Notes under the pieces: generated by a model | The model's input: the letters and a program-made list of their open reading frames with translations, nothing else | Database searches by the model: none | What the model was told of the DNA's origin: nothing | In this document: piece after piece, positions 1-8,774 of the stretch | How the letters are laid out: each line of letters starts with the position of its first letter | Position numbering within the stretch: position 1 is the stretch's first letter | Position numbers and translations under genes: made by a program | Source of the DNA: Clostridia bacterium | GTDB lineage: Bacteria > Bacillota_A > Clostridia > UMGS1883 | Reading direction: 5' to 3' | Length of the DNA stretch: 64,000 nt | NCBI GenBank assembly: GCA_017467965.1 | Contig: JAFUJZ010000010.1 | Location: forward strand, 9,201 to 73,200

Positions 1-1
1 G

Positions 2-2092
2 GAAGATAACGGCGTATTTGAAAAAATGGGCATTGATAAAACAAAGGTTTACTTTGTTATCTGGACAACAACTACATGGACACTTCCTGCAAACGTGGCT
101 ATTTCTCTTAATCCCGATTTTGAATACTCTCTTGTTAAAGCAGGCGAAGAGATTTATGTTGTTGCAACAGAGCTTGTTGAATCTACAATGGCTGCAGGCA
201 GCATCACAGAATATGAAACTATCGGTACTTTAAAGGGTAGCGAAATGGAATACATCAAGTGCTTCCACCCCTTTATTGACCGTGAAAGTATGATTATCGT
301 GGGCGACCACGTTACTCTTGACGCAGGTACAGGCTGCGTACACACAGCTCCCGGTCACGGTGTAGAAGACTATATCGTATGCCAGAAGTATAAGGAAATC
401 CCGATTATTGTTCCTGTTGACTCTAAGGGTTACCTCAATGAGCTCGCAGGCGAATTCAACGGTCTTTTCTACGAAAAGAGTAACGAAAAGATTATTGAAA
501 GACTTAAGAGTGATAATGCACTTTTTGCTATTACTCCCATTATCCACCAGTATCCTCACTGCTGGAGATGCCATGAGCCTATCGTATTCCGTGCTACAGA
601 GCAGTGGTTTGCATCCGTTGAAGACATCAAGGAAGCCGCTGTTAAGGAAATCGAAAAGGTAAAATGGATTCCCGGTTGGGGTGAAGATAGAATCAAGAGT
701 ATGGTTGTTGACCGTAACGACTGGTGTATTTCCCGTCAGAGAACATGGGGTGTTCCGATTCCGATTTTCTACTGCGAAGATTGTAAGAAGCCTCTTGTTA
801 CAGACGAATCTATCGAAGCTGTTGCAAAACGCTTTGGTGAAAAGGGCTCTATCGCATGGGTTACAGATGACGACATTTTGCCCTCCGGCACAGCTTGTGA
901 ATGCGGATGCACACGTTTCACAAAGGAAAAGGATATCATGGACGTTTGGTTTGACTCAGGAAGTAGCCACGCAGGCGTTCTTGATGTTAAAAAGTCTCTT
1001 ACTTTCCCTGCTGATGTTTACCTTGAAGGTAACGACCAGTATCGCGGTTGGTTCCAGTCTTCACTTCTCACAAGTGTAGCTGCCCGCGGATGCGCTCCTT
1101 ACAAGACAGTTATTACTCACGGTATGATTGTTGACCAGACAGGCGCAAAGATGAGTAAGAGTAAGGGCAACGGTATTGCTCCCTCCGATATCATCGAAAA
1201 ATACGGTGCTGATATTCTCCGTTTGTGGGTTGTATCTGCTGACTATAAGACAGATATGCGTATCTCAGACGAAATCTTGAAGCAGCTTAGTGAAGCTTAC
1301 AGAAAGATTCGTAATACAGCACGTTTCATCTTAGGCAATATTTCCGACTTTAATCCCGACAATGATATGGTAGCATACTCCGATATGGAAGAGATTGACA
1401 AGTGGGCTCTCGGCGGACTTAATAAGCTTGTTGAAAAGGTTATCTCCGCTTACGAAAGCTATGAATTCCATATGATTTATCACAATATCCACAACTTCTG
1501 TGTTGTAGATATGAGTAATGTTTACCTTGATATTATCAAGGACCGTCTTTACACCCAGAAAGCAGACAGTAAGGCAAGAAGAAGTGCTCAGAGTGCAATG
1601 TATATTATCCTTGACTCTCTCGTAAAGCTTGTAGCACCTTTCCTTTGCTATACTGCTGAAGAAATCTGGAGCTACATGCCTCATAAAGCTTCCTCTGAAA
1701 GCTTCTCCGTTACAATGAATGATATGCCCAAAGTTCTGCCAGAATATGCTGACAGCGCATTGGAAGAAAAGTGGGCTAAGATTCTTACTGTAAGAGAAAG
1801 CGTTCTTAAAGCTCTCGAAGAAGAAAGAGCAAATAAGAGAATCGGTAAGAGCCTTGAGGCAAGTGTTACTATCACAACAACCGAAAACTATGATTTCCTC
1901 AAGAGCATTGAAGATAGCCTCGCAGAAATCTTCATTGTATCTTCCGTAGCGGTTGAAAGTGGCGAAGATAATATTGCTATTACAGCGGCAAAGGGTGCAA
2001 AATGCGAAAGATGCTGGACAGTAAGCGAAACTGTAGGCACAATCGAAAATCATCCTACAATCTGCGCAAGATGTGCTGCTAATTTAGAATAA
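2..2092 (+). CDS. ileS: Isoleucyl-tRNA synthetase, 5' end missing
   Basis: Charges tRNA-Ile with isoleucine in the cytoplasm (class I synthetase). The reading frame is already open at the first bases of the window, so the N-terminal part with the HIGH motif lies upstream. Visible are the editing-domain region, the KMSKS loop (AKMSKSKGN, near base 1150), the W-rich tRNA-contact region, and a C-terminal zinc site made of CERCW and CARC in the last 30 residues. About 697 residues are present, against roughly 900-1000 for the full family. lspA follows after a 33-base gap, a common neighbour in Firmicutes. The ATG at 26 is internal, not a start. Confidence 0.97.
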   Translation, partial: EDNGVFEKMGIDKTKVYFVIWTTTTWTLPANVAISLNPDFEYSLVKAGEEIYVVATELVESTMAAGSITEYETIGTLKGSEMEYIKCFHPFIDRESMIIVGDHVTLDAGTGCVHTAPGHGVEDYIVCQKYKEIPIIVPVDSKGYLNELAGEFNGLFYEKSNEKIIERLKSDNALFAITPIIHQYPHCWRCHEPIVFRATEQWFASVEDIKEAAVKEIEKVKWIPGWGEDRIKSMVVDRNDWCISRQRTWGVPIPIFYCEDCKKPLVTDESIEAVAKRFGEKGSIAWVTDDDILPSGTACECGCTRFTKEKDIMDVWFDSGSSHAGVLDVKKSLTFPADVYLEGNDQYRGWFQSSLLTSVAARGCAPYKTVITHGMIVDQTGAKMSKSKGNGIAPSDIIEKYGADILRLWVVSADYKTDMRISDEILKQLSEAYRKIRNTARFILGNISDFNPDNDMVAYSDMEEIDKWALGGLNKLVEKVISAYESYEFHMIYHNIHNFCVVDMSNVYLDIIKDRLYTQKADSKARRSAQSAMYIILDSLVKLVAPFLCYTAEEIWSYMPHKASSESFSVTMNDMPKVLPEYADSALEEKWAKILTVRESVLKALEEERANKRIGKSLEASVTITTTENYDFLKSIEDSLAEIFIVSSVAVESGEDNIAITAAKGAKCERCWTVSETVGTIENHPTICARCAANLE

Positions 2093-2100
2093 ATTTGTTT

Positions 2101-2131
2101 CGTCACAGAGGGAGGGTATCTTTCTGTGACG
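2101..2131 (+). promoter_or_regulatory. Hairpin holding the lspA ribosome binding site and start codon
   Basis: CGTCACAGA (2101-2109) is perfectly complementary to TCTGTGACG (2123-2131). The 13-base loop carries the GGAGG ribosome binding site (2111-2115) and the 3' arm contains the GTG start codon of lspA (2126-2128). There is no T-run after it, so it does not look like a terminator. The fold would hide the start codon; a regulatory role is inference. Confidence 0.55.
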
Positions 2132-2662
2132 AACTTCTATGGAGAGATTGTTTTGAACGAAAAACAGACAATAACTAAAAAGCTTTGGATAAAATACGCC
2201 GCATTCGGTCTTGTTGCCGTTATACTTGCCGTGATAGACCAGGTATCGAAATTTTGGTTTGTGGGGAAAGTCGGAGGCGAAGTTTTCAGAAGCATTGAAA
2301 TCATAAAAGGTGTCCTGAATTTTACGTATATTCAGAATAAGGGCGCAAGTATGGGCATACTCCAGGGACAAAGAGTTTTTCTTATACTACTTACCTTTAT
2401 TATCCTTGGTGTGGGTGCGTGGTATTTTAAAAAATACCGCCCCGAAAATAACCTTTTCCTTACGTCCTGCACACTTATCCTTTCAGGTGCGATAGGCAAT
2501 CTTATTGACCGTGCAATGTATGGATACGTGCGTGACTTTATTGATGTTCAGTTTATTGATTTTTATATCTTCAATGTGGCTGATTGCGGCATTGTGATAG
2601 GTGCCGTGCTGCTTGTCATATACGCATTTGTCTCAATGGATGACAACAAAGAAAAGCATTAA
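2126..2662 (+). CDS. lspA: Prolipoprotein signal peptidase (signal peptidase II)
   Basis: Inner-membrane aspartic protease that cuts the signal peptide from diacylglyceryl-modified prolipoproteins. Several hydrophobic segments are visible, with the family motifs VIDQVSKFW, NKGASMGIL, GNLIDR and FNVAD; the aspartates in the last two are the catalytic pair. Length (178 residues) is normal, with a slightly long N-terminus. The GTG start at 2126 has GGAGG ten bases upstream; a TTG at 2153 preceded by GGAGAG is a credible alternative and would match the usual N-terminus better. It lies between ileS and rluD in an apparent operon. Confidence 0.93.
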   Translation: MTNFYGEIVLNEKQTITKKLWIKYAAFGLVAVILAVIDQVSKFWFVGKVGGEVFRSIEIIKGVLNFTYIQNKGASMGILQGQRVFLILLTFIILGVGAWYFKKYRPENNLFLTSCTLILSGAIGNLIDRAMYGYVRDFIDVQFIDFYIFNVADCGIVIGAVLLVIYAFVSMDDNKEKH

Positions 2663-2686
2663 AAACGAAAGGTTGTGGGATTTATA

Positions 2687-3607
2687 ATGGACGAAAACAT
2701 CATACTGACCGCAACTGAAACAATGCGAGCAGACAAATATATATCAGAAAACGTTGAATCTATTTCCCGTTCATATGTAAAAAACCTCTTTGATGAAGGC
2801 AAAATAAAGGTGAACGGACAGGTTAAAAGCGCTTCTTACAAGCTAAAAGCAGGGGACGTAATTGAATTTAGCGTCCCCGAGCCTGAAGAAATCGAAGCCG
2901 TACCCGAGGATATCCCTCTTGACATAGTGTTTGAGGATGATAATCTTCTGGTAATTAATAAGCCCCGAGGCATGGTGGTGCATCCTGCACCCGGCAACAG
3001 CTCGGGCACACTCGTAAATGCGGTGCTCTTTCATTGTAAGGGCAATCTTTCGGGCATAAACGGTCATTTCCGTCCGGGGATTGTGCACCGTATAGACAAA
3101 GACACAACAGGACTTTTGGTTGTGGCAAAAACAAACGAGGCGCATCTGTTTTTATCTGACCAGCTTAGTGACAGGTCGCTTTCACGCGAATATTATGCAC
3201 TTGTCCATGGCAATATAAAAGAAGATACTGGCACTATAGATGCACCTATTGCAAGAAGTGACAACGACCGCAAAAAAATGGCTGTCACTTATAAAAACAG
3301 CCGCGAGGCTGTGACGGACTTTTTTGTAGAAAAAAGGTTCGGACTTTATACATTGGTTCGTTGCAAACTGAGAACGGGCCGCACTCACCAGATAAGAGTG
3401 CACATGAAGCATATAGGTCACCCCATTGTAGGGGACAAGACCTACGGTGTAAAAAAAGAGGAGTTTAACTTACCGGGGCAGCTCCTTCATGCGGGAAAAA
3501 TAGGTTTTATTCATCCCGTTACAAAAGAAAAAGTATATTACAGCGCGCCTCTTCCAGAGGATTTTGAAAAGGTGTTAAACCTTTTAGACCAAAGAAGCGG
3601 CAGATAA
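2687..3607 (+). CDS. rluD: Large-subunit rRNA pseudouridine synthase, RluD family
   Basis: Converts specific uridines of 23S rRNA to pseudouridine. An N-terminal S4 RNA-binding domain (about residues 8-70) is followed by the catalytic domain with HRIDKDTTGLLVVAK, where the Asp of RIDKDT is the conserved nucleophile. RTHQIRVH near the C-terminal third is also typical of the RluA/RluC/RluD group. ATG at 2687 is chosen over GTG at 2675, which lies too close to the upstream AAAGG. The lspA-rluD pairing is common in Clostridia. The exact target positions cannot be told from sequence alone. Confidence 0.93.
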   Translation: MDENIILTATETMRADKYISENVESISRSYVKNLFDEGKIKVNGQVKSASYKLKAGDVIEFSVPEPEEIEAVPEDIPLDIVFEDDNLLVINKPRGMVVHPAPGNSSGTLVNAVLFHCKGNLSGINGHFRPGIVHRIDKDTTGLLVVAKTNEAHLFLSDQLSDRSLSREYYALVHGNIKEDTGTIDAPIARSDNDRKKMAVTYKNSREAVTDFFVEKRFGLYTLVRCKLRTGRTHQIRVHMKHIGHPIVGDKTYGVKKEEFNLPGQLLHAGKIGFIHPVTKEKVYYSAPLPEDFEKVLNLLDQRSGR

Positions 3608-3627
3608 AAGAAAGCGAGGAATAAATT

Positions 3628-4548
3628 ATGCTGTCAGGCAGAAAAGACCTTTTGGGCATTCAGGAACTTTCGAAAGAAGATATTCTCTACATTTTAGACA
3701 AGGCCGTCGAGATGAAAAAAGTTGTTTTATCCGACAATAAGAAAATTGCCGCCATGCAGGGCAAGAGCCTTATAACACTTTTCTACGAAAATTCTACAAG
3801 AACACGAACATCTTTTGAGCTTGCAAGTAAGTATATGGGTGCCTCCAGTGCAAACATTACTGCATCCGGCTCATCTATCCAGAAGGGCGAAAGCCTTATC
3901 GATACGGGTAGAACACTTGACAGCATGGGTACTGATATTATAGTTATCCGTCACAGTGCTGCAGGTGCACCGCACCTTTTGGCAAAGAATGTTAAAGCAA
4001 GCGTTGTAAACGCAGGCGACGGCATGAACGAGCATCCCACACAGGCGCTACTCGATATGTTCACAATCCGTGAAAAGAAGGGCGGATTTGAAGGGTTAAA
4101 GGTTGCAATCATCGGTGACGTTGCTCATTCCCGTGTAGCACGAAGCGACACGTACGCTTTAACAAAGCTTGGTGCAACAGTTTACATTGCAGGTCCTCCC
4201 ACACTTATCCCCCGTGATTTTGAAAATTTAGGTAATGTGGTAATGTGCGAAAGCGTTGAAGAGGCTGTCTTTGAAGCGGATGTTATCATAAACCTCCGTA
4301 TCCAGCTTGAGCGAATGAAGGCTGCGCTTTTCCCCACAGTGAGAGAGTACAGCGAGTTCTTTGGTATGAGCCTTGACCGCCTTAAGCTCGCAAAGCCTGA
4401 TGCGCTCATCATGCACCCCGGTCCCGTAAACCGCGGTATTGAAATTTCTTCTTATGTTGCAGACGGAGAAAATAGCGTTATCAATGAACAGGTTACTAAC
4501 GGTGTATCGGTAAGAATGGCGGTACTGGATATTTTGTGTAACGAATAA
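3628..4548 (+). CDS. pyrB: Aspartate carbamoyltransferase catalytic subunit
   Basis: Second step of de novo pyrimidine synthesis: carbamoyl phosphate plus aspartate gives carbamoyl aspartate. The carbamoyl-phosphate site [11 protein letters not shown] lies near residues 50-60, and HPTQALLD and the HPGPVNRG loop follow. Its 306 residues match the family. It is preceded by a GAGGA ribosome binding site and opens the operon pyrB-C-F-K-D. No pyrI regulatory chain is present in the window, so the enzyme probably acts as the unregulated trimer, as in Bacillus. Confidence 0.97.
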   Translation: MLSGRKDLLGIQELSKEDILYILDKAVEMKKVVLSDNKKIAAMQGKSLITLFYENSTRTRTSFELASKYMGASSANITASGSSIQKGESLIDTGRTLDSMGTDIIVIRHSAAGAPHLLAKNVKASVVNAGDGMNEHPTQALLDMFTIREKKGGFEGLKVAIIGDVAHSRVARSDTYALTKLGATVYIAGPPTLIPRDFENLGNVVMCESVEEAVFEADVIINLRIQLERMKAALFPTVREYSEFFGMSLDRLKLAKPDALIMHPGPVNRGIEISSYVADGENSVINEQVTNGVSVRMAVLDILCNE

Positions 4549-4556
4549 GGCTGAGT

Positions 4557-4648
4557 AAAATCGTCCATCTCACGCATTAAATCTCCATTGTGTACACAGA
4601 GTACACTGCAGTCGATTTAATACGCAATCTGAACGATTTTCTTTCAGA
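4557..4648 (+). promoter_or_regulatory. Three-tier palindromic element between pyrB and pyrC
   Basis: Three nested perfect arm pairs share one axis: AAAATCGT (4557-4564) with ACGATTTT (4633-4640), ATTAAATC (4576-4583) with GATTTAAT (4614-4621), and GTGTAC (4590-4595) with GTACAC (4601-4606) around a 5-base loop. A competing stem, TCTGAA (4629-4634) with TTCAGA (4643-4648), overlaps the outer arm, so two folds exclude each other. It lies inside the pyr operon, 43 bases before pyrC. No PyrR consensus loop or anticodon-like element was recognised. Confidence 0.5.
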
Positions 4649-4690
4649 CTAAATAAAAATTACCGAATCAATTATAAGGGAGGTAAACTT

Positions 4691-5965
4691 ATGAAATTAC
4701 TTGTAAAAAACGGTCACATTATTGACCTTAAAAACGAAATAGATATGTACGGTGACATCCTTATTTTAGACGGTGTTATTGTACAGATTGCAGAAAAAAT
4801 CGAAGATAGTGAAGCCGAAGTTATTGATGCCGGCGGTATGGTAGTGTCTGCAGGCTTAATCGATATGCACGTACATCTCAGAGAACCCGGCTACGAATAT
4901 AAAGAAGACATCAAGACGGGTACGCAGGCAGCTGTAGCAGGTGGCTTTACATCTGTTTGCTGTATGCCAAATACAAACCCTGTTTGTGACAACGCTACTG
5001 TTGCAAACTTTATAAAGAGCCGTGCCGAAAAGGTAGGCAGTTGCCGAGTTTTCCCTGTAGGAGCAATCACAAAGGGCTTAAAGGGCGAAGAGCTCAGTGA
5101 AATGGGCGAAATGAAAAAAGAAGGCATTGTAGCGGTTTCCGATGACGGCAGACCCGTTGAAAACGGTTCTGTTATGCGTCGTGCACTTCTCTACGCTTCT
5201 CATTTTGACCTTCCTGTAATCAGCCACTGTGAAGAATTATCGCTTCTTGACTCAGGTCATATGAATGATTCCGAAACATGCACACGCCTTGGTTTAAGAC
5301 CGATTGTTCCCGCAGTTGAAGAGGCAATGATTGCCCGCGATATTTTAATCGCAGAGCATGAAGGCAAAAAGGTACACATCGCTCATGTAAGCACAAAGGG
5401 CGGTATTGAATTAATCCGTCAGGCTAAAAAGAGAGGCGTACAGGTTACATGCGAAACAGCTCCTCACTATTTCTCTCTTACAGACGAGGCTGTAGAGGGA
5501 TTTGACACAAATGCAAAGATGAATCCTCCCCTTCGCAGTCAGGACGACGTTGACGCTGTTATCGAGGGTCTTTGTGACGGCACAATCGATGCTATCATCA
5601 CAGACCATGCTCCTCATCATATTGACGAAAAAAATCTTGAATTTGAATATGCGGCAAACGGTATTGTAGGCTTGGAAACTTCTCTTGCACTTAGTATTAC
5701 TTATCTTGTAAAGACGGGCAAAATGACACTGGCTGAAATGCTTTCCAAGATGACATATAATCCTTCAAACATTCTCAATCTCGGACTTGGCGAAATTGCC
5801 CTCGGTGCAATCGCTGACCTTACAATTTTTGACCCCGACGAAATTTGGACAGTAGATGTTAATAAATTCTACTCCAAGAGCAAAAACTCTCCTTATAACG
5901 GATTTACACTCTCGGGCAAGGCTCATATGACAATTGTTGAAGGTAAAGTAATGTACGAAAACTGA
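4691..5965 (+). CDS. pyrC: Dihydroorotase
   Basis: Third pyrimidine step: reversible cyclisation of carbamoyl aspartate to dihydroorotate. It is a zinc amidohydrolase; the metal motif HVHLREPG lies near residue 59, further His residues occur in HCEE and HIAHVSTKGG, and the late Asp in ITDHAPHH. Its 424 residues fit the class I (long) dihydroorotase family. GGGAGG sits 6-8 bases before the ATG. It is the second gene of the pyr operon, separated from pyrB by an unusual palindrome. Confidence 0.97.
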   Translation: MKLLVKNGHIIDLKNEIDMYGDILILDGVIVQIAEKIEDSEAEVIDAGGMVVSAGLIDMHVHLREPGYEYKEDIKTGTQAAVAGGFTSVCCMPNTNPVCDNATVANFIKSRAEKVGSCRVFPVGAITKGLKGEELSEMGEMKKEGIVAVSDDGRPVENGSVMRRALLYASHFDLPVISHCEELSLLDSGHMNDSETCTRLGLRPIVPAVEEAMIARDILIAEHEGKKVHIAHVSTKGGIELIRQAKKRGVQVTCETAPHYFSLTDEAVEGFDTNAKMNPPLRSQDDVDAVIEGLCDGTIDAIITDHAPHHIDEKNLEFEYAANGIVGLETSLALSITYLVKTGKMTLAEMLSKMTYNPSNILNLGLGEIALGAIADLTIFDPDEIWTVDVNKFYSKSKNSPYNGFTLSGKAHMTIVEGKVMYEN

Positions 5966-5986
5966 TAATAGAAAGGTTGGCATATT

Positions 5987-6907
5987 ATGGATAAGTTAAT
6001 TAAGAAGATAATCGAAAAGGATATGAACCCCACAGTTGCAGGCTTGGACCCCAAGCTTGACTATGTTCCCGATTTTATCAAAATTCCCTGCATGGAAAAG
6101 GCGGGCGATAACCTTATGAAGGGTGCGGCTGATGCACTTTTCGAATTCAACAAGGTATTAATTGACTCTCTTTGCGACATTGTGCCTGCAGTTAAGCCTC
6201 AGAGTGCATACTATGAAATGTACGGCGTAGAAGGTATCATGTGCCTTAACAAGACAATGCAGTATGCCGAAGAAAAGGGCATGTATGTTCTTTTGGACGT
6301 TAAGCGCGGAGATATCGGCGCAACAGCAGAAGCATATAGCGCAGCTTACATCGGTCAGACAGACTACATGGGTAAAAAGGCACGTAGTTTTACACCCGAC
6401 TGCATCACAGTTAACCCCTATCTTGGTACAGACGGCTTAAAGCCCTTTGTAAAGGATTGTAATGAGCATGATAAGGATATTTTCATTCTTGTTAAGACAT
6501 CTAACCCCTCCTCCGGCGAGCTTCAGGATTTAGTAATCGACGGCACACCTATCTACGAAAAGACAGCAGCTATCGTTCGTGAATTGGGTGCTGATTCTAT
6601 CGGCGAATATGGCTACAACCGTGTTGGCGCGGTAACAGGTGCAACATATCCCGAACAGATTAGTAGACTTCGTGAGGTAATGCCCAACACATTCTTCCTT
6701 ATCCCCGGCTATGGTGCACAGGGCGGCAAGGCAGAGGACTGCGCTCTTGCATTTGACAAGAACGGTCTTGGCGGTATTGTTAACTCCTCCCGCGGTATTA
6801 TGTGTGCATACAAGAAGGGTGACTGGAAGCCTGAACAGTTTGGTCTCGCAGCACGTGAAGAAGCTCTCAATATGAAGGAGGCTCTCAAAAAATGTATACT
6901 CAAGTAA
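5987..6907 (+). CDS. pyrF: Orotidine 5'-phosphate decarboxylase (long type)
   Basis: Last step to UMP: decarboxylation of OMP. The catalytic segment LLDVKRGDIGATA has the Asp-Lys-x-x-Asp array of the family, and the 306-residue length places it in the longer, type-2 subfamily. VNPYLGTDGLKPF and the GYGAQGG phosphate loop are also visible. The ribosome binding site is GAAAGG upstream of the ATG. Its 3' end overlaps the start of pyrK by 16 bases, which suggests translational coupling. Confidence 0.95.
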   Translation: MDKLIKKIIEKDMNPTVAGLDPKLDYVPDFIKIPCMEKAGDNLMKGAADALFEFNKVLIDSLCDIVPAVKPQSAYYEMYGVEGIMCLNKTMQYAEEKGMYVLLDVKRGDIGATAEAYSAAYIGQTDYMGKKARSFTPDCITVNPYLGTDGLKPFVKDCNEHDKDIFILVKTSNPSSGELQDLVIDGTPIYEKTAAIVRELGADSIGEYGYNRVGAVTGATYPEQISRLREVMPNTFFLIPGYGAQGGKAEDCALAFDKNGLGGIVNSSRGIMCAYKKGDWKPEQFGLAAREEALNMKEALKKCILK

Positions 6908-7638
6908 AATACTGCAAAATAGTAGGCAAAAGAGAAATTGCAAAAAACCAGGTTGAATTACTTCTTGAAAACGAAGTGTTGGCTAAAGAGGCACAGCCCG
7001 GTCAGTTTGTGCATATAAACATCGGCAGCGATAAGCACATATTAAGACGTCCTATCTCCATCTGTGACGCTTATGACAACATCACACGTATTGTGTTTGA
7101 AATTAAAGGCGACGGTACACAGATTTTATCTGAAAAGAATGTAGGCGAAACAATTGACCTTTTAGGTCCTTTGGGTACAGGCTTTACAGTTAAAAAGGAC
7201 GCTAAGGCTGTTGTTTTAGGCGGTGGATTAGGCTCCTTTCCTCTTTTGTATTTGGCAAAGAACCTTACAAATCCCAAGGTATTCTTAGGTTTCCGTGATA
7301 AGGAAATGGTTTGTATGGAAGAGGATTTCTCAGCTTGTGGCGAAACCGTTATCGCAACAGATAACGGCACATACGGCTACAACGGCTTTGCTATCAATGC
7401 GGCCGCAGAAGCTATGGACGACTGCGACATTATCTACGCTTGCGGACCTACACCTATGCTTAAGGCTGTAAAGATGATTGCAGCTGAAAAGGGTATCAAG
7501 GCAGAGATAAGCATGGAACAGAGAATGGGCTGCGGTATCGGTGCATGCCTTGTATGCGTTTGCAAGACAAAGTCCGGCTATGACAAGGTTTGCCAGAAAG
7601 GCCCCGTATTCGATGCGAGTGAGGTGGAATTTGAATGA
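6892..7638 (+). CDS. pyrK: Dihydroorotate dehydrogenase B, electron-transfer subunit
   Basis: FAD and iron-sulfur subunit that passes electrons from PyrD to NAD+. The N-terminal FAD domain has RRPISICD, a nucleotide-binding GGGLGSFPLLYL follows, and the C-terminal 2Fe-2S site is built from the cysteines in MGCGIGACLVCVC and the later VCQKGP. Length (248 residues) is typical. The start at 6892 lies inside the end of pyrF behind GAAGGAG. It overlaps pyrD by four bases (ATGA), as expected for tightly coupled subunits. Confidence 0.96.
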   Translation: MYTQVKYCKIVGKREIAKNQVELLLENEVLAKEAQPGQFVHINIGSDKHILRRPISICDAYDNITRIVFEIKGDGTQILSEKNVGETIDLLGPLGTGFTVKKDAKAVVLGGGLGSFPLLYLAKNLTNPKVFLGFRDKEMVCMEEDFSACGETVIATDNGTYGYNGFAINAAAEAMDDCDIIYACGPTPMLKAVKMIAAEKGIKAEISMEQRMGCGIGACLVCVCKTKSGYDKVCQKGPVFDASEVEFE

Positions 7639-8549
7639 ACACAAAAGTAAATTTTTGCGGTGTTGAATTTGAAAATCCCGTTGTAACAGGCAGTGGTACA
7701 TTTGGCTTTGGGTATGAATATTCCCAGTATTATAATCTGGACGAAATCGGCGGTATAAGTGTTAAGGGCTTAACACTTAAGCCCCGCGAGGGTAACAAGC
7801 CTCCCCGTATTGCTGAGGTTTATGGCGGTATCCTCAACAGCGTAGGTCTGCAGAATCCCGGACTTGAAAACTTTTTAACAAACGATTTGCCCTTTTTAAA
7901 GAGCAAATTCAAAAAGTGTAAAATCATTGCAAACATTGCAGGTAACACAATTGAAGACTATATCGAAATGGGCAAGCTCGTTGGTCAGAGTAATGTTGAC
8001 ATAGTTGAAATGAACATTTCATGCCCCAACGTAAAGCACGGCGGTGTTGCTTTCGGTACAGACTGCAACATGGTGAGTGAAATTACATCAAAGGTTAAGG
8101 AGCAGTGCGATAAGCCGTTGGTAGTTAAGCTTTCTCCCAACGTAACAGACATTGTTGCCATTGCAAAGAGTGCAGAGGCGGCAGGTGCGGATGGGCTCAG
8201 CCTTATCAATACACTTTTAGGCATGAAGATTGACATTAACACACGCCGTCCCATTTTAAACAACAACGTAGGCGGCATGAGTGGTCCTGCAGTTAAGCCT
8301 GTTGCAGTGAGAATGGTGTGGCAGGTTGCAAATGCTGTTAACATTCCCATCATCGGTATGGGTGGCATACAGGACGGAAACGATGCTGTTGAATTTATGC
8401 TTGCAGGCGCAAGCCTTGTTAGCGTAGGTACACAGAACTTTGTTGACCCCTATGCGGCAGTAAAGACAGCTTACGGTATTGAAGAATATATGACAAAGCA
8501 CGGTATCGAGGATGTAAATGAATTAATCGGTGCTGTTAAACCTTGGTAA
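7635..8549 (+). CDS. pyrD: Dihydroorotate dehydrogenase B, catalytic subunit
   Basis: Oxidises dihydroorotate to orotate with FMN, as the class 1B heterotetramer with PyrK. The active-site cysteine is in EMNISCPNVKHGG, and the FMN-phosphate region is GMGGIQDGNDAVEF. Its 304 residues match the type. It starts within the last codon of pyrK (ATGA overlap) and ends the operon. carA, carB, pyrE and pyrR are not in this window. Confidence 0.97.
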   Translation: MNTKVNFCGVEFENPVVTGSGTFGFGYEYSQYYNLDEIGGISVKGLTLKPREGNKPPRIAEVYGGILNSVGLQNPGLENFLTNDLPFLKSKFKKCKIIANIAGNTIEDYIEMGKLVGQSNVDIVEMNISCPNVKHGGVAFGTDCNMVSEITSKVKEQCDKPLVVKLSPNVTDIVAIAKSAEAAGADGLSLINTLLGMKIDINTRRPILNNNVGGMSGPAVKPVAVRMVWQVANAVNIPIIGMGGIQDGNDAVEFMLAGASLVSVGTQNFVDPYAAVKTAYGIEEYMTKHGIEDVNELIGAVKPW

Positions 8550-8597
8550 TAATGGCATATCTGTGGATGTAGTTGTTATACCACCTTCGCGAGGGGG

Positions 8598-8764
8598 CGG
8601 GGAAGAAAGTTCCCCGGATAAAATCGATACGGGAAATCGCATTTTCCGTATCGGAAGTGGCGTTTTTAGGAGCCGTAGGCTCTTGCACGAGAAAATGCCA
8701 CTTTGTACATTGGAAAAAAAGACAGCGAAAAATAAGCGTAAGCGTTTTTTCGCCACGAAAGTGG
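8598..8764 (+). promoter_or_regulatory. Array of hairpins between pyrD and metG
   Basis: Five successive stems lie in this gene-free stretch: CGGGGAA/TTCCCCG (8598-8616), CGATACGGGAAA/TTTTCCGTATCG with one G-T mismatch (8625-8653), AGTGGC/GCCACT with inner AGGAGCC/GGCTCTT (8656-8702), GCGAAAAA/TTTTTCGC (8725-8753), and CCAC-GAAA-GTGG (8753-8764). The last is a GNRA-type tetraloop that overlaps the only ribosome-binding-like bases before metG. No T-box AGGGTGG motif or SAM riboswitch core was seen. It may be a structured metG leader or a stack of extragenic repeats. Confidence 0.5.
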
Positions 8765-8774
8765 GTTGATACAA

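Noticed and set aside
8550..8774. T-box or SAM riboswitch before metG
   Set aside because: No AGGGTGG T-box core, specifier loop or SAM-riboswitch kink-turn pattern could be found by eye.
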